This document shows, piece by piece, positions 1 to 7,968 of a DNA stretch of 64,000 nucleotides. The notes under the pieces were generated by a model. It did no database searches and was not told where the DNA came from. It worked only from the letters and a program-made list of their open reading frames with translations. Position 1 is the first letter of the stretch; every line of letters begins with the position of its first letter. The position numbers and the translations under genes were made by a program. The stretch is from G965225705 sp965225705 (GTDB lineage: Bacteria > Pseudomonadota > Alphaproteobacteria > Caulobacterales > Maricaulaceae): contig OZ245325.1 in NCBI GenBank assembly GCA_965225705.1, positions 186,001 to 250,000 on the forward strand, written 5' to 3'.

Positions 1-783
1 TTGATCGGTGTCAATCTTTTCTCCCCTGAAGATGATCCCGCCCCTTCTGTTCTCAAAATTGATAATGCAGCGGTACGACATAAGCAGATTGAGCGCCTCA
101 AAACCCTCAAATCCATGCGTTCCGAAGACCAGGTCCGGGAAAAACTGGATGCTTTGACACAGGGTGCTGCAACGGGGGAAGGTAATCTTTTAGCCCTGTG
201 TCTTGATGCAGCCCGCGCTTATGCTACGGTAGGAGAGATGTCAGAAGCCCTTGAAAAAACTTTCGGACGCCATCACGCCATCCCTCAGGCCGTGACAGGT
301 GTCTATGCCCCGGCCATGAAGGGGCAGGACAGCCTTGCAACCGAACTTCTGAAGCGCACAGAAGACTTTGCCCGGGCCAAAGGGCGCCGCCCCAGAATTC
401 TTATCGCCAAGCTGGGTCAGGATGGCCATGATCGCGGTCAGAAAGTTGTGGCAAGTGGTTTTGCTGATCTTGGCTTTGATGTAGATTTAGGGCCTCTTTT
501 TCAGACACCGGAAGAAACTGCACGTCAGGCCGTGGACAATGATGTGCATATTGTGGCGGTCTCCTCTTTAGCAGCAGGACATTTAACCCTGGCACCAGCT
601 TTGCGAAAAGCCCTTGAAGCTTATGGACGTGATGATATTCTTCTTATCCTCGGGGGTGTTATCCCCCCCCAGGATTATGATGCCCTTTACGAAGAAGGTG
701 TGCAGGCGATTTTCGCACCTGGCAGCCCCGTACCTGAAGCTGCCAGAAAACTTCTGGACCTGCTGCATCCTGTTGACAGCTGA
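1..783 (+). CDS. mutA: Methylmalonyl-CoA mutase large subunit, C-terminal part (5' end outside window)
   Basis: This is the last 260 codons of the adenosylcobalamin-dependent mutase that interconverts (R)-methylmalonyl-CoA and succinyl-CoA in the cytoplasm, the final step of propionyl-CoA degradation. From about residue 130 it shows the B12-binding Rossmann domain: DGHDRG at residues 141-146, whose His143 is the expected lower cobalt ligand, then SSLAAGH and an LILGG segment. The full large subunit is usually about 700 residues, so most of the TIM-barrel domain lies before the window. The TTG at base 1 is only the window edge, not a real start. meaB, the repair GTPase of this enzyme, lies 1.3 kb downstream on the same strand. 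Confidence 0.95.
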   Translation: MIGVNLFSPEDDPAPSVLKIDNAAVRHKQIERLKTLKSMRSEDQVREKLDALTQGAATGEGNLLALCLDAARAYATVGEMSEALEKTFGRHHAIPQAVTGVYAPAMKGQDSLATELLKRTEDFARAKGRRPRILIAKLGQDGHDRGQKVVASGFADLGFDVDLGPLFQTPEETARQAVDNDVHIVAVSSLAAGHLTLAPALRKALEAYGRDDILLILGGVIPPQDYDALYEEGVQAIFAPGSPVPEAARKLLDLLHPVDS

Positions 784-814
784 GATCATATACAGTGGAC
801 ATCCCCGGACCTGT

Positions 815-1864
815 CTAAGCACGCCTGCCAAGGTTTTTGATATGTTCCGGCAGACGTTCGTGAGAGCCATACATAAAATGGTTCCCCATTTTTTCAGAAA
901 AGCGGCTGGCCTCTGTGACAAGGCCTAAAGCTTCAGCCATTTCACGCATATGTATAGGCGCAGCACCGCAACACACACCAAGATAGTGCACGCCAAGATC
1001 ATAAGCCTCCTTCGCAAACGCACCGATTTCATAACGGTGACAATAAAGAGGATCAAGGGCTGTAGGAAAGGCCCGTTTATGTGGAGATGGACAAAAACAG
1101 GGACCATGATCTGAGATGTTAAAAAAAGTTGGCTCCTCTTCAGTTGTCCTGTAGGGCACAGGAAGGGCGGCCATATGACAGGAAATGGCCTGGCGAATCT
1201 TCTTAAGCCAGGGCAGCATAGTCAAAGGGCCACGAAAACAGTTCATACCAACAACATCTGCACCCCGTTGTTCCAGCTCCTGACATGTCTCCACAATCCC
1301 AACGCCGTCCATCATCTTATTTTCAGCCATAGGTGCTATTGTTATGACGGTTGGAAGACCTGTTGCCTTTGTTATTTCAAGGGCAGCAAAAGCTTCCTCT
1401 GCATAATAAAAGGTCTCCCCAATCATCAGATCCGCGCCTTCTTCCACAGCCCAGCCTGCCATCTCCTCAAACATGGAGCGCACTTCATTTTGGGTGGTAA
1501 CATCCCCGGGATTCCAAATGTTTGAATTGGAAATATTGCCTGCCATAAGATTGCCGGGCTTTTCTGTGGCAATTTTTTTTGCACTGCGAAGTGCGGCACG
1601 ATTGAGAGGTTCTAAAAGCTCTTCTTTCCCAATGACGCGCATTTTTTCACGATGACCATTATAGGTGAAAGCCTCAACAATATCAGAACCTGCGCGTTGA
1701 AAATCACGGTGCAGGGCTTCAAGAGCTTCCGGATGTTCCAAAGATACTTCAGGAACAAACTCACCAGAGGCCAGATAACCACGGCGCTCCATTTCGAACA
1801 GAAAACCTTCTGCACAAAGAACAGGACCCTGGTCAAGCCTGTCCAAAAGTATGTTTTTAGGCAT
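815..1864 (-). CDS. bhmT: Betaine-homocysteine S-methyltransferase family protein
   Basis: A homocysteine S-methyltransferase barrel of 349 residues, predicted to move a methyl group from glycine betaine to homocysteine to give methionine and dimethylglycine. The zinc-binding cysteines are visible in GMNCFRG and in the C-terminal GVCCGA, the same pattern as vertebrate BHMT. I chose the ATG at 1864 (MPKNILL), not the in-frame ATG 17 codons upstream, because AAGGG lies about 10 bases before it and the family starts near there. The gene sits antisense between mutA and meaB. The methyl donor is inferred from overall resemblance to BHMT; S-methylmethionine or another donor cannot be excluded. Confidence 0.85.
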   Translation of the reverse strand: MPKNILLDRLDQGPVLCAEGFLFEMERRGYLASGEFVPEVSLEHPEALEALHRDFQRAGSDIVEAFTYNGHREKMRVIGKEELLEPLNRAALRSAKKIATEKPGNLMAGNISNSNIWNPGDVTTQNEVRSMFEEMAGWAVEEGADLMIGETFYYAEEAFAALEITKATGLPTVITIAPMAENKMMDGVGIVETCQELEQRGADVVGMNCFRGPLTMLPWLKKIRQAISCHMAALPVPYRTTEEEPTFFNISDHGPCFCPSPHKRAFPTALDPLYCHRYEIGAFAKEAYDLGVHYLGVCCGAAPIHMREMAEALGLVTEASRFSEKMGNHFMYGSHERLPEHIKNLGRRA

Positions 1865-2059
1865 ATCAGTTTTTCCCTTAAAAAATCCCGTCATAAAATA
1901 TAAACATTTAACCATACCCCCTCGTTATGCTTTATTATACCTTAAAATATAATCAACATCTTGAACCTAACATAAAAACAGCCTTATCTTTCTCAAAAAA
2001 CAGGAAAGAGGCGCCACCCGGGAGCCGAAATCAGGGCCAGAACCAGGAAAAACATCCTC

Positions 2060-3136
2060 ATGAAGGGTCATGCACAAAAACACAGTGAAGAAAACAAGAT
2101 CGAAGCCTGGGCTCAGGCCATCAGAGACGGCGATCGCACAGCGCTCTCACGTGCCATAACCTGCGTTGAATCTTCGCGCCCTGAAGATCAGACAACAGCA
2201 CAGGCCCTGAGAGACTCTCTCGCCCCCTTCTCAGGTCAGGCAGACCGTATCGGGGTCACAGGACCTCCCGGTGTTGGTAAATCCACTTTTCTTGAAGCTT
2301 TGGGGCTCTCTCTTGTGGAACAGGGACATAAAATTGCCGTTTTAGCGGTTGATCCCTCCTCTTCACGCACAGGAGGATCCATTTTGGGGGATAAAACCCG
2401 CATGCCCCGTTTGTCTCAGACGAAAAAAGCCTTTGTGCGTCCCTCCCCGTCCTCCGGAGCGTTAGGGGGGGTGACTGTGCGCACAGATCAGGCCATCGCT
2501 TTGTGTGAGGCTGCAGGCTATAACCCTATTTTTGTAGAAACAGTCGGTGTCGGTCAGTCAGAAGCCTATGCAGCAGATATGACAGATTGTTTGATTCTTA
2601 TTTTGGCGCCCGGAGGGGGGGACAGTCTTCAGGGGCTGAAAAAGGGCCTTATGGAGCACGCGGATCTGCTGGTGGTGAATAAAGCTGATGGAGATATGGA
2701 AGCCGCAGCCCTGCGTACAGCGAAGGATTATCGCACAGCAGTGAGCCTTTTACCTCATTCACACCACCCGTCCTTTGCACATTTTGCACATGGGGGGGCA
2801 GGTTCTCCGGAACCAGAAGAGACATCCTGGCGTGCGCCTGTGCTCACATTATCAGCCCTGACAGGGGTTGGGATTCAAAAACTCTGGGACACTGTCATGC
2901 ACTATAAAACCCTGATGCAGAAAACAGGGTCCTGGGATGGCCGCCGGCAACACCAAAGAGGTCTTGCTCTGGAGCGCCTTCTTGAAGAGCGTCTTCTTGC
3001 CTGGCTTAAAGCCTCCCCCGGTGCACACAAAACTTTTGATAACCTCATGCCAGGTGTCCTGAAAGGAGATATCGCGCCTTCCAGAGCTGCAGAAGACATT
3101 TTAAAAGCCTCGGGCCTGCCTTCACCCCGCACCTAA
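2060..3136 (+). CDS. meaB: Methylmalonyl-CoA mutase-associated GTPase MeaB (ArgK family)
   Basis: A G3E-family P-loop GTPase of 358 residues that gates cobalamin loading and protects methylmalonyl-CoA mutase from inactivation. The Walker A loop GPPGVGKST starts at residue 68. DPSSSRTGGSILGDKTRM follows near residue 100, then the ETVGVGQSE switch segment, then NKADGD as the guanine-specificity motif. Family members are usually 320-340 residues. It lies on the same strand as mutA but is separated from it by the antisense bhmT, so it probably has its own promoter in 1865-2059. Older annotations call this family LAO/AO transport ATPase; the mutase context makes MeaB the better name. Confidence 0.95.
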   Translation: MKGHAQKHSEENKIEAWAQAIRDGDRTALSRAITCVESSRPEDQTTAQALRDSLAPFSGQADRIGVTGPPGVGKSTFLEALGLSLVEQGHKIAVLAVDPSSSRTGGSILGDKTRMPRLSQTKKAFVRPSPSSGALGGVTVRTDQAIALCEAAGYNPIFVETVGVGQSEAYAADMTDCLILILAPGGGDSLQGLKKGLMEHADLLVVNKADGDMEAAALRTAKDYRTAVSLLPHSHHPSFAHFAHGGAGSPEPEETSWRAPVLTLSALTGVGIQKLWDTVMHYKTLMQKTGSWDGRRQHQRGLALERLLEERLLAWLKASPGAHKTFDNLMPGVLKGDIAPSRAAEDILKASGLPSPRT

Positions 3137-3343
3137 AACTGAGCTCCCCCTCAAAAGAAATATCACCCTGCACAGCACATGATCTTAGAGAAATTTTGTT
3201 CTCCCGGACTTATAAAAAACTAAAAATCAAGCTGTTCGCTTTGCATAGTCTGTGCCTTTCAAACCCCGGCAATTTTCCTCCTTAGGAAGGCATAATCCTC
3301 ACAACACACAGAGTGATACGCATGTGTGCTGTTTATATACGTG

Positions 3344-3381
3344 CAGGGCATCTCATCATCTGAGATTGTAGATATGCCCTG
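3344..3381. repeat. Nested inverted repeat upstream of pcm
   Basis: Perfect 8-base arms (CAGGGCAT at 3344-3351, ATGCCCTG at 3374-3381) enclose a second hairpin with 5-base arms, TCTCA/TGAGA, at 3351-3365. The element ends 50 bases before the pcm start codon and has no following T-run, so it looks like a leader structure or operator, not a terminator. Function unknown. Confidence 0.5.
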
Positions 3382-3431
3382 ATGGGGCTATACTGGCTTT
3401 TCTTATCTTCTTTAAAGAGTGAAGCAGGCCC

Positions 3432-4097
3432 ATGGACTCTCAGCATATTCAGTTCATTATGGATTTGCGTCGGCGTGGCATCACGGATTCCCGTGTTCTG
3501 GCCGCCCTTGAGCGTACACCAAGAGAAGATTTCTTAAGCCCGGAATTCCGTCATAATGCCTATAAAGATTGTGCTTTACCGCTGTCCTGCGGGCAAACGC
3601 TGAGCCAGCCCAGTCTTGTCGCCCTCATGACAGAAGCCTTAAAACCTGATGATCGATGTAAAATCCTTGAAATTGGAACCGGATCAGGGTTTCAAACGGC
3701 TGTCCTGTCCCGCCTTGCGCGCCGGGTGTATACGATAGAGCGCTATAGTACACTTTTACGTCAGGCAGAAAAACGCTTTCATGATATGGGCCTCAACAAC
3801 ATTGTGACCCGCCTTGGGGATGGGAGAGAAGGGTGGGAGGAGCAGGCCCCTTTTGATCGTATTCTTCTAACAGCCGCTACTCCCCGACGCCCTGATACGC
3901 TTTTAAAACAACTGAAAAACCCGGGGGGTATTTTGATTGCCCCCGTAGGCCCTGACAACAATCCCCAGCTTCTTATGCGCTATAGATATGAGGGGGAGAT
4001 CCTCCATGAAGATTGTCTTGAAAAAGTACGTTTTGTCCCCCTTATGGCGGGTATCCCCCAGGGTCAGGGGGACTTGCGGGACCCGGCATCTTCATAA
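3432..4097 (+). CDS. pcm: Protein-L-isoaspartate O-methyltransferase
   Basis: A SAM-dependent methyltransferase of 221 residues that methylates isoaspartyl residues in aged proteins as the first step of their repair. The SAM-binding motif I EIGTGSGFQTA is near residue 77, preceded by the family-typical CGQTLSQP segment that forms the substrate site. The length matches the usual 205-225 residues. In alphaproteobacteria pcm often precedes a tolC-type gene, but here the next gene is the convergent ribH. The ATG at 3432 is preceded by a weak purine-rich stretch (GTGAAGCAGG). Confidence 0.93.
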   Translation: MDSQHIQFIMDLRRRGITDSRVLAALERTPREDFLSPEFRHNAYKDCALPLSCGQTLSQPSLVALMTEALKPDDRCKILEIGTGSGFQTAVLSRLARRVYTIERYSTLLRQAEKRFHDMGLNNIVTRLGDGREGWEEQAPFDRILLTAATPRRPDTLLKQLKNPGGILIAPVGPDNNPQLLMRYRYEGEILHEDCLEKVRFVPLMAGIPQGQGDLRDPASS

Positions 4098-4138
4098 AAC
4101 CTTTTAAAGAAAATATAAGGTCTGCCTTTATGGTAGTC

Positions 4139-4162
4139 GGGGTGGGACTTTTTGTTCCCCCT
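4139..4162. terminator. Hairpin between convergent pcm and ribH
   Basis: A G/C-rich hairpin with arms at 4139-4148 and 4154-4162, a TTTTT loop and one bulged base sits between the two convergent stop codons. No T-run follows on either strand, so it would be a non-canonical or Rho-assisted terminator. Confidence 0.35.
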
Positions 4163-4180
4163 GCTTTCATAAACAGACCC

Positions 4181-4633
4181 CTAAGCCTCAGAGAAACGCT
4201 CTTTAAGATCCATCATGGTCAGACATGCAAAGGCTGCATCAGTGCCTTTCCCTAAATTTCCATTTTTGCCTTCAGCCCGTATGAGGGCCTGCTCATACGT
4301 CTCCACCGTCAAAATGCCATAACCAAGCGCCAGTTTGTCCCGCACGGCCAAATCCATCAGCCCCCGTGCAGATTCCGTACAAACATACTCATAATGCGAG
4401 GTCTCCCCCCGTATGACACACCCCAAAGCCACATAACCATCATAGGAAGTCCTGCTCTGCGTCGCCATGGCGATAGCCCCCGGAATCTCAAAAGCCCCGG
4501 GAACGTTAACTATCTCAACGAAGACACCGGCCTTTTCTAAAACCTCACGGGCCTGTGCCGCCATAATATCGGCAAGATCAGCGTAAAATTCTGCACAGAC
4601 CAGAAGAACACGCGGCTTTGAAAGATCTGTCAT
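4181..4633 (-). CDS. ribH: 6,7-dimethyl-8-ribityllumazine synthase
   Basis: Lumazine synthase, 150 residues from the chosen start. It condenses 5-amino-6-ribitylaminouracil with dihydroxybutanone phosphate, the penultimate step of riboflavin synthesis. Family landmarks are GAFEIPGAI and GCVIRGETSHYEYV, the latter with the catalytic histidine. The ATG at 4633 has AGGAG ten bases upstream and fits family length better than the in-frame ATG seven codons earlier. It is the last gene of the ribE-ribB-ribH unit, 45 bases after ribB. The nusB gene that often follows ribH in proteobacteria is absent. Confidence 0.95.
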   Translation of the reverse strand: MTDLSKPRVLLVCAEFYADLADIMAAQAREVLEKAGVFVEIVNVPGAFEIPGAIAMATQSRTSYDGYVALGCVIRGETSHYEYVCTESARGLMDLAVRDKLALGYGILTVETYEQALIRAEGKNGNLGKGTDAAFACLTMMDLKERFSEA

Positions 4634-4678
4634 AGTGTAAAATCTCCTGTGCACTTTGAAGAGTATTATGTGAGCGCA

Positions 4679-5335
4679 TCAGGCAACAATTTTCTCTTCT
4701 GCAGGAACGTCCTGTACCTGCCTGTGTTTGCGGTAGGCAATAATATCTGCAATAGAGCCAAGCTTCAAAGCATGTTCCCGGCAAAAGGGTATAAGGTCTG
4801 GCAGGCGGGCCATGCGCCCGTCCTCATTCAGGATTTCACAGATAACACCCGCAGGGTTAAGCCCGGCAAGACGGGCTAAATCAACGGAAGCTTCTGTATG
4901 ACCGGGGCGCTCACAAACACCCCCGGATTTTGCAATGACAGGAAAGACATGCCCCGGCGAGACAAGAGCATCCTTTGTTTTTTGAGGATCAATAGCCGTG
5001 GCGATGGTGTGAGCCCTGTCATAGGCAGAAATTCCTGTGGTGACCCCGGAGGCCGCTTCAACAGAGCATGTAAAGGCTGTCTGATAACGTGTTTTGTTGT
5101 CAGACGTCATCATGGGAAGACCCAGAATCTTCTGCCTTTCCTGTGTCAGGGTCAGGCAGACAAGACCCCGCCCGTGGGTGACCATAAAATTGATGATATC
5201 CGGGCGTGCATGAACAGCAGGGATAACAAGATCACCTTCATTTTCCCGATCAGGAGAGTCGACAAGGACAATCATGCGTCCTGCACGTGCCTCTTCAACC
5301 AGATCTTCAACAGGGGAAAATATGTTATGTGCCAT
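4679..5335 (-). CDS. ribB: 3,4-dihydroxy-2-butanone 4-phosphate synthase (monofunctional)
   Basis: Converts ribulose 5-phosphate to dihydroxybutanone phosphate plus formate, supplying the four-carbon unit for lumazine. It is 218 residues long and shows DSPDRENEGDL (acidic metal-binding loop), RGLVCLTLT, and the GHTEASVDLARLAGL signature. It ends after this domain, so it lacks the GTP cyclohydrolase II half of fused RibBA proteins. I chose ATG 5335 (MAHNIF) because AAGGG is eight bases before it; an ATG two codons earlier is too close to that site. It overlaps the 3' end of ribE by 11 bases, indicating translational coupling. Confidence 0.95.
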   Translation of the reverse strand: MAHNIFSPVEDLVEEARAGRMIVLVDSPDRENEGDLVIPAVHARPDIINFMVTHGRGLVCLTLTQERQKILGLPMMTSDNKTRYQTAFTCSVEAASGVTTGISAYDRAHTIATAIDPQKTKDALVSPGHVFPVIAKSGGVCERPGHTEASVDLARLAGLNPAGVICEILNEDGRMARLPDLIPFCREHALKLGSIADIIAYRKHRQVQDVPAEEKIVA

Positions 5336-5963
5336 GATCATGCCCTTTACCATGAGGAAAACCCTCTGTAAACGTCCACAAACGCTCCGCATAGCGCGCC
5401 ATAAGATCAACCTCAATATTGACAGGATCCCCGACACGCAAAAGACCAAGGCTTGTCACCTTCTGAGTATGAGGAATGATATTCACCTCAAAATGAGCCT
5501 CCTCCACAGCATTGACAGTCAAAGAAACCCCGTCAATACACACCGAGCCTTTCTGCGCAAGATAGCGGAAAAGATGGGCCGGCATCTCAAAGACCAGACG
5601 CATGGACCCCCCTTTTGGTGATGTTTCAAGAACATGCCCCACGGCATCCACATGGCCACTGACAAAATGCCCGCCTAATTCCTGTCCTACAACCAAAGGA
5701 CGTTCAAGATTAACACATTGTCCCTCACGCCATGTACCCAGTGTGGTCACTGACAGAGTTTCTTCAGAAACCTGGACGTCATGCCAGCTCCCTTCCTGTA
5801 AACCCCCTTTATCCGTGACTGTCAGACAACATCCCGCATGGGCGATAGAGTCACCAATATGGAGAGTTTCCAGAGGATAAGGGCTCTCTATTCTGAAACG
5901 TCGCTCACGCTCACAGGCAATAAGGCTAATGCGCCCAAGGGCGGTGACAAGACCTGTAAACAT
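5325..5963 (-). CDS. ribE: Riboflavin synthase alpha subunit
   Basis: Dismutates two lumazine molecules to riboflavin. The 212-residue protein has the two repeated lumazine-binding barrels expected of the family: MFTGLV at the very N-terminus, IAHAGCCLTV in the first repeat and VCIDGVSLTVN in the second. The ATG at 5963 gives the classical MFTGLV start and has GAGAGG six bases before it; the ATG two codons upstream would abut that site. It is first in ribE-ribB-ribH. No FMN riboswitch could be recognised upstream. ribD is elsewhere in the window and is truncated. Confidence 0.95.
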   Translation of the reverse strand: MFTGLVTALGRISLIACERERRFRIESPYPLETLHIGDSIAHAGCCLTVTDKGGLQEGSWHDVQVSEETLSVTTLGTWREGQCVNLERPLVVGQELGGHFVSGHVDAVGHVLETSPKGGSMRLVFEMPAHLFRYLAQKGSVCIDGVSLTVNAVEEAHFEVNIIPHTQKVTSLGLLRVGDPVNIEVDLMARYAERLWTFTEGFPHGKGHDHGT

Positions 5964-6336
5964 AGACATCCTCTCACAGGAACAAAGCCAATAGCGCTCA
6001 TAAAGGGGCGTATCTGTTTCACGCCGGTTGGGAAAGGTATACTCCTGGACAGGGAAGAAGTCACGATCGATAATCTTTAAAAATTTTTATATCCCTAAAG
6101 ACAGGCTCAAATTTTCTTGCTTATAAAAAACAATGGACGTAAGCTCAAACCATTCATAAGAACAGGAAACTGTCTATCAGCCTGTCTCCACACTCATAAA
6201 GATGATGGGCATAAAGATGACGGGCCTGGGCCTCCATCATGATACATCACGCCTCTTTTAAAAAAACATCGTTGCACAAAAGGGATCAGATGTTTAAAGA
6301 CAAAAAGTATTGAGAGAAAAAGGAACAAAGACAACA
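5964..6336. other. Divergent intergenic region ribE / MaoC-like gene
   Basis: 373 bases without a supportable gene. It must hold the promoters for the leftward rib unit and the rightward MaoC-like gene. I searched the leftward strand for the conserved FMN riboswitch core and found only a short CCGGCG-TGAAA-like fragment, which is not enough to call one. Confidence 0.5.
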
Positions 6337-6765
6337 ATGCTCCAAGGCTATTTTCTGGAAGACCTTAAAACAGGCATGACGGCTGAACGACACTTTTGTG
6401 TCCGTGAAGAAGATGTGCAGGCTTTTGCTGACGTCTCAGGTGACCATAACCCTATCCATCTTGATCAGGAGTATGCAAAATCTTCTGTCTTTGAAAAAAG
6501 GGTGGTACATGGCGCCCTTGTTGCGTCTTATATCTCCGGCGTTCTTGGCAATGACCTTCCAGGTCCCGGGGCCATTTTTGTTGGGATGAACATTCGCTTT
6601 CGTCGCCCTGTTTTCATTGATGATACGGTCACAGCCCGTGTTGAGGTCGCAGAGATTGATGAACGGCTTGGCCGTGTTGTTATGAAAGTCTCTGCCCTTG
6701 TTGGGCGTAAGCGTACCATGGGGGGAGAAGCTTTTGTTCGCGTCAAAAAGCGCTTAGAGACATAG
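6337..6765 (+). CDS. MaoC-like (R)-specific enoyl-CoA hydratase
   Basis: A single hot-dog-fold hydratase of 142 residues resembling PhaJ, which hydrates trans-2-enoyl-CoA to (R)-3-hydroxyacyl-CoA. The catalytic hydratase-2 motif is clear in the segment SGDHNPIHLD near residues 34-43, with the Asp and His catalytic pair, followed by VVHGALVASY. The ATG at 6337 is preferred to the TTG at 6310 because it gives normal length and has AGGA 12 bases upstream. In alphaproteobacteria such genes feed polyhydroxyalkanoate synthesis or side pathways of acyl-CoA metabolism. The substrate is not determined by the sequence. ribF follows after 63 bases. Confidence 0.88.
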   Translation: MLQGYFLEDLKTGMTAERHFCVREEDVQAFADVSGDHNPIHLDQEYAKSSVFEKRVVHGALVASYISGVLGNDLPGPGAIFVGMNIRFRRPVFIDDTVTARVEVAEIDERLGRVVMKVSALVGRKRTMGGEAFVRVKKRLET

Positions 6766-6828
6766 AGGAAGAAAGCACCATCTAAAACTTACCCCTCCCC
6801 TGTTGTCTTTTCATGTTAAAAAGCTTTT

Positions 6829-7929
6829 ATGATATCTATGACATCCGGATCCCACCCCTTTAGCGTTCATGACTTCCAACCCGGGGAAGCTTCTGTTTCA
6901 CGGAAAGGGGAAGGTAGTTTACAGGGATGCTCTCTGGCCATCGGCAATTTTGATGGAATGCATAAGGGCCATCAGGCTGTCCTCAAAACAGCTCAGCAAA
7001 AAGCTAAAAGCCTTTCTGTCCCTTTCGGTGTTTTGGTTTTTCGTCCCCATCCCAGGCGTTTTTTTAAGCCAGATGACCCCCCTTTCCGTCTTATGACAGA
7101 TACGCTGCAAGTCAAATCCATGCAGGCTTTCGGTGTTGAGAGGTTTTATGAAATACCTTTCACCTCAGAGCTTTTGAACATGGAACCTGAAACCTTCATA
7201 CAGAATATTCTGATCAAACACCTTCACCTCACCCATGTCAGTGTTGGCCATGATTTTCGTTTTGGTAAAAACCGCCGGGGTGATACGGTGTTTTTGCAGT
7301 CTATGGGACAAAATTATGGCTTTGGGGTCAGTCTCATCACCCCCTTAAGCAAACTTTCTGAAAAGGAAAACCTCAGAGATAATCCCTTCAAAGGAAGACT
7401 GCCTGACCTCTTTTCCCCTCAGAACACCCCCTTTCAGGAAGACAACATCTATTCTTCCTCGCAGGTCAGGCAGGCTTTGCGGGAAGGGAACATCCGCACC
7501 GCGAACAGTATTCTGGGCCGCCCCTGGATGATAGAAGGCCCCGTCCTTAAAGGGGATCGCCGTGGTCATAAACTGGGGTTTCCGACGGCCAATCTTAATC
7601 CAGGCCCTGTCATCAGGCCACGTTTTGGCGTCTATGCTGTACGTGCACGCCTTCAGGGGGAGACCAGCTGGCGTGATGGTGTGGCGAATTTTGGGGTGCG
7701 CCCCACTGTCAGAGAAGACCTTAAGCCCCGCCTTGAAACGCATATTTTTGACACAGAAGGAAATTTCTATGGGAAAAATCTTGAAATAGCCTTTGTGGAC
7801 TATCTTCGCGAGGAACAGCGCTTTGACAGTCCTGATGATCTTAAGGCTCAGATTAAGCACGATGTTCGAAAGGCACAACAAGGCCTTTTAAACAGGCCGG
7901 CTCTGGATCCTTTCTGGAAGCTTTGGTAA
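6829..7929 (+). CDS. ribF: Bifunctional riboflavin kinase / FAD synthetase
   Basis: Phosphorylates riboflavin to FMN and adenylates FMN to FAD. The N-terminal nucleotidyltransferase domain shows GNFDGMHKGHQAV near residues 43-55 and the C-terminal flavokinase domain shows GDRRGHKLGFPTANL near residue 243. At 366 residues it exceeds the usual 305-320. The extra length is an N-terminal tail of about 35 residues and a linker of about 25 residues between the domains, where NPFKGRLPDLFSPQNTPF precedes YSSSQVRQAL. The order ribF-ileS-lspA is typical of alphaproteobacteria. The start could be the ATG at 6829 or the one three codons later; neither has a strong Shine-Dalgarno site. Confidence 0.94.
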   Translation: MISMTSGSHPFSVHDFQPGEASVSRKGEGSLQGCSLAIGNFDGMHKGHQAVLKTAQQKAKSLSVPFGVLVFRPHPRRFFKPDDPPFRLMTDTLQVKSMQAFGVERFYEIPFTSELLNMEPETFIQNILIKHLHLTHVSVGHDFRFGKNRRGDTVFLQSMGQNYGFGVSLITPLSKLSEKENLRDNPFKGRLPDLFSPQNTPFQEDNIYSSSQVRQALREGNIRTANSILGRPWMIEGPVLKGDRRGHKLGFPTANLNPGPVIRPRFGVYAVRARLQGETSWRDGVANFGVRPTVREDLKPRLETHIFDTEGNFYGKNLEIAFVDYLREEQRFDSPDDLKAQIKHDVRKAQQGLLNRPALDPFWKLW

Positions 7930-7968
7930 AAACCTGAAAAAGGCTGGTGTGTTCAAAAGGAGAGGTCT

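Noticed and set aside
5964..6336. FMN riboswitch in front of ribE
   Set aside because: Only a short CCGGCG/GTGAAA-like fragment was found. The other conserved helices and loops of the RFN element were not recognised.
7345..7881. 178-codon minus-strand ORF within ribF
   Set aside because: Antisense shadow of ribF with no recognisable motif.
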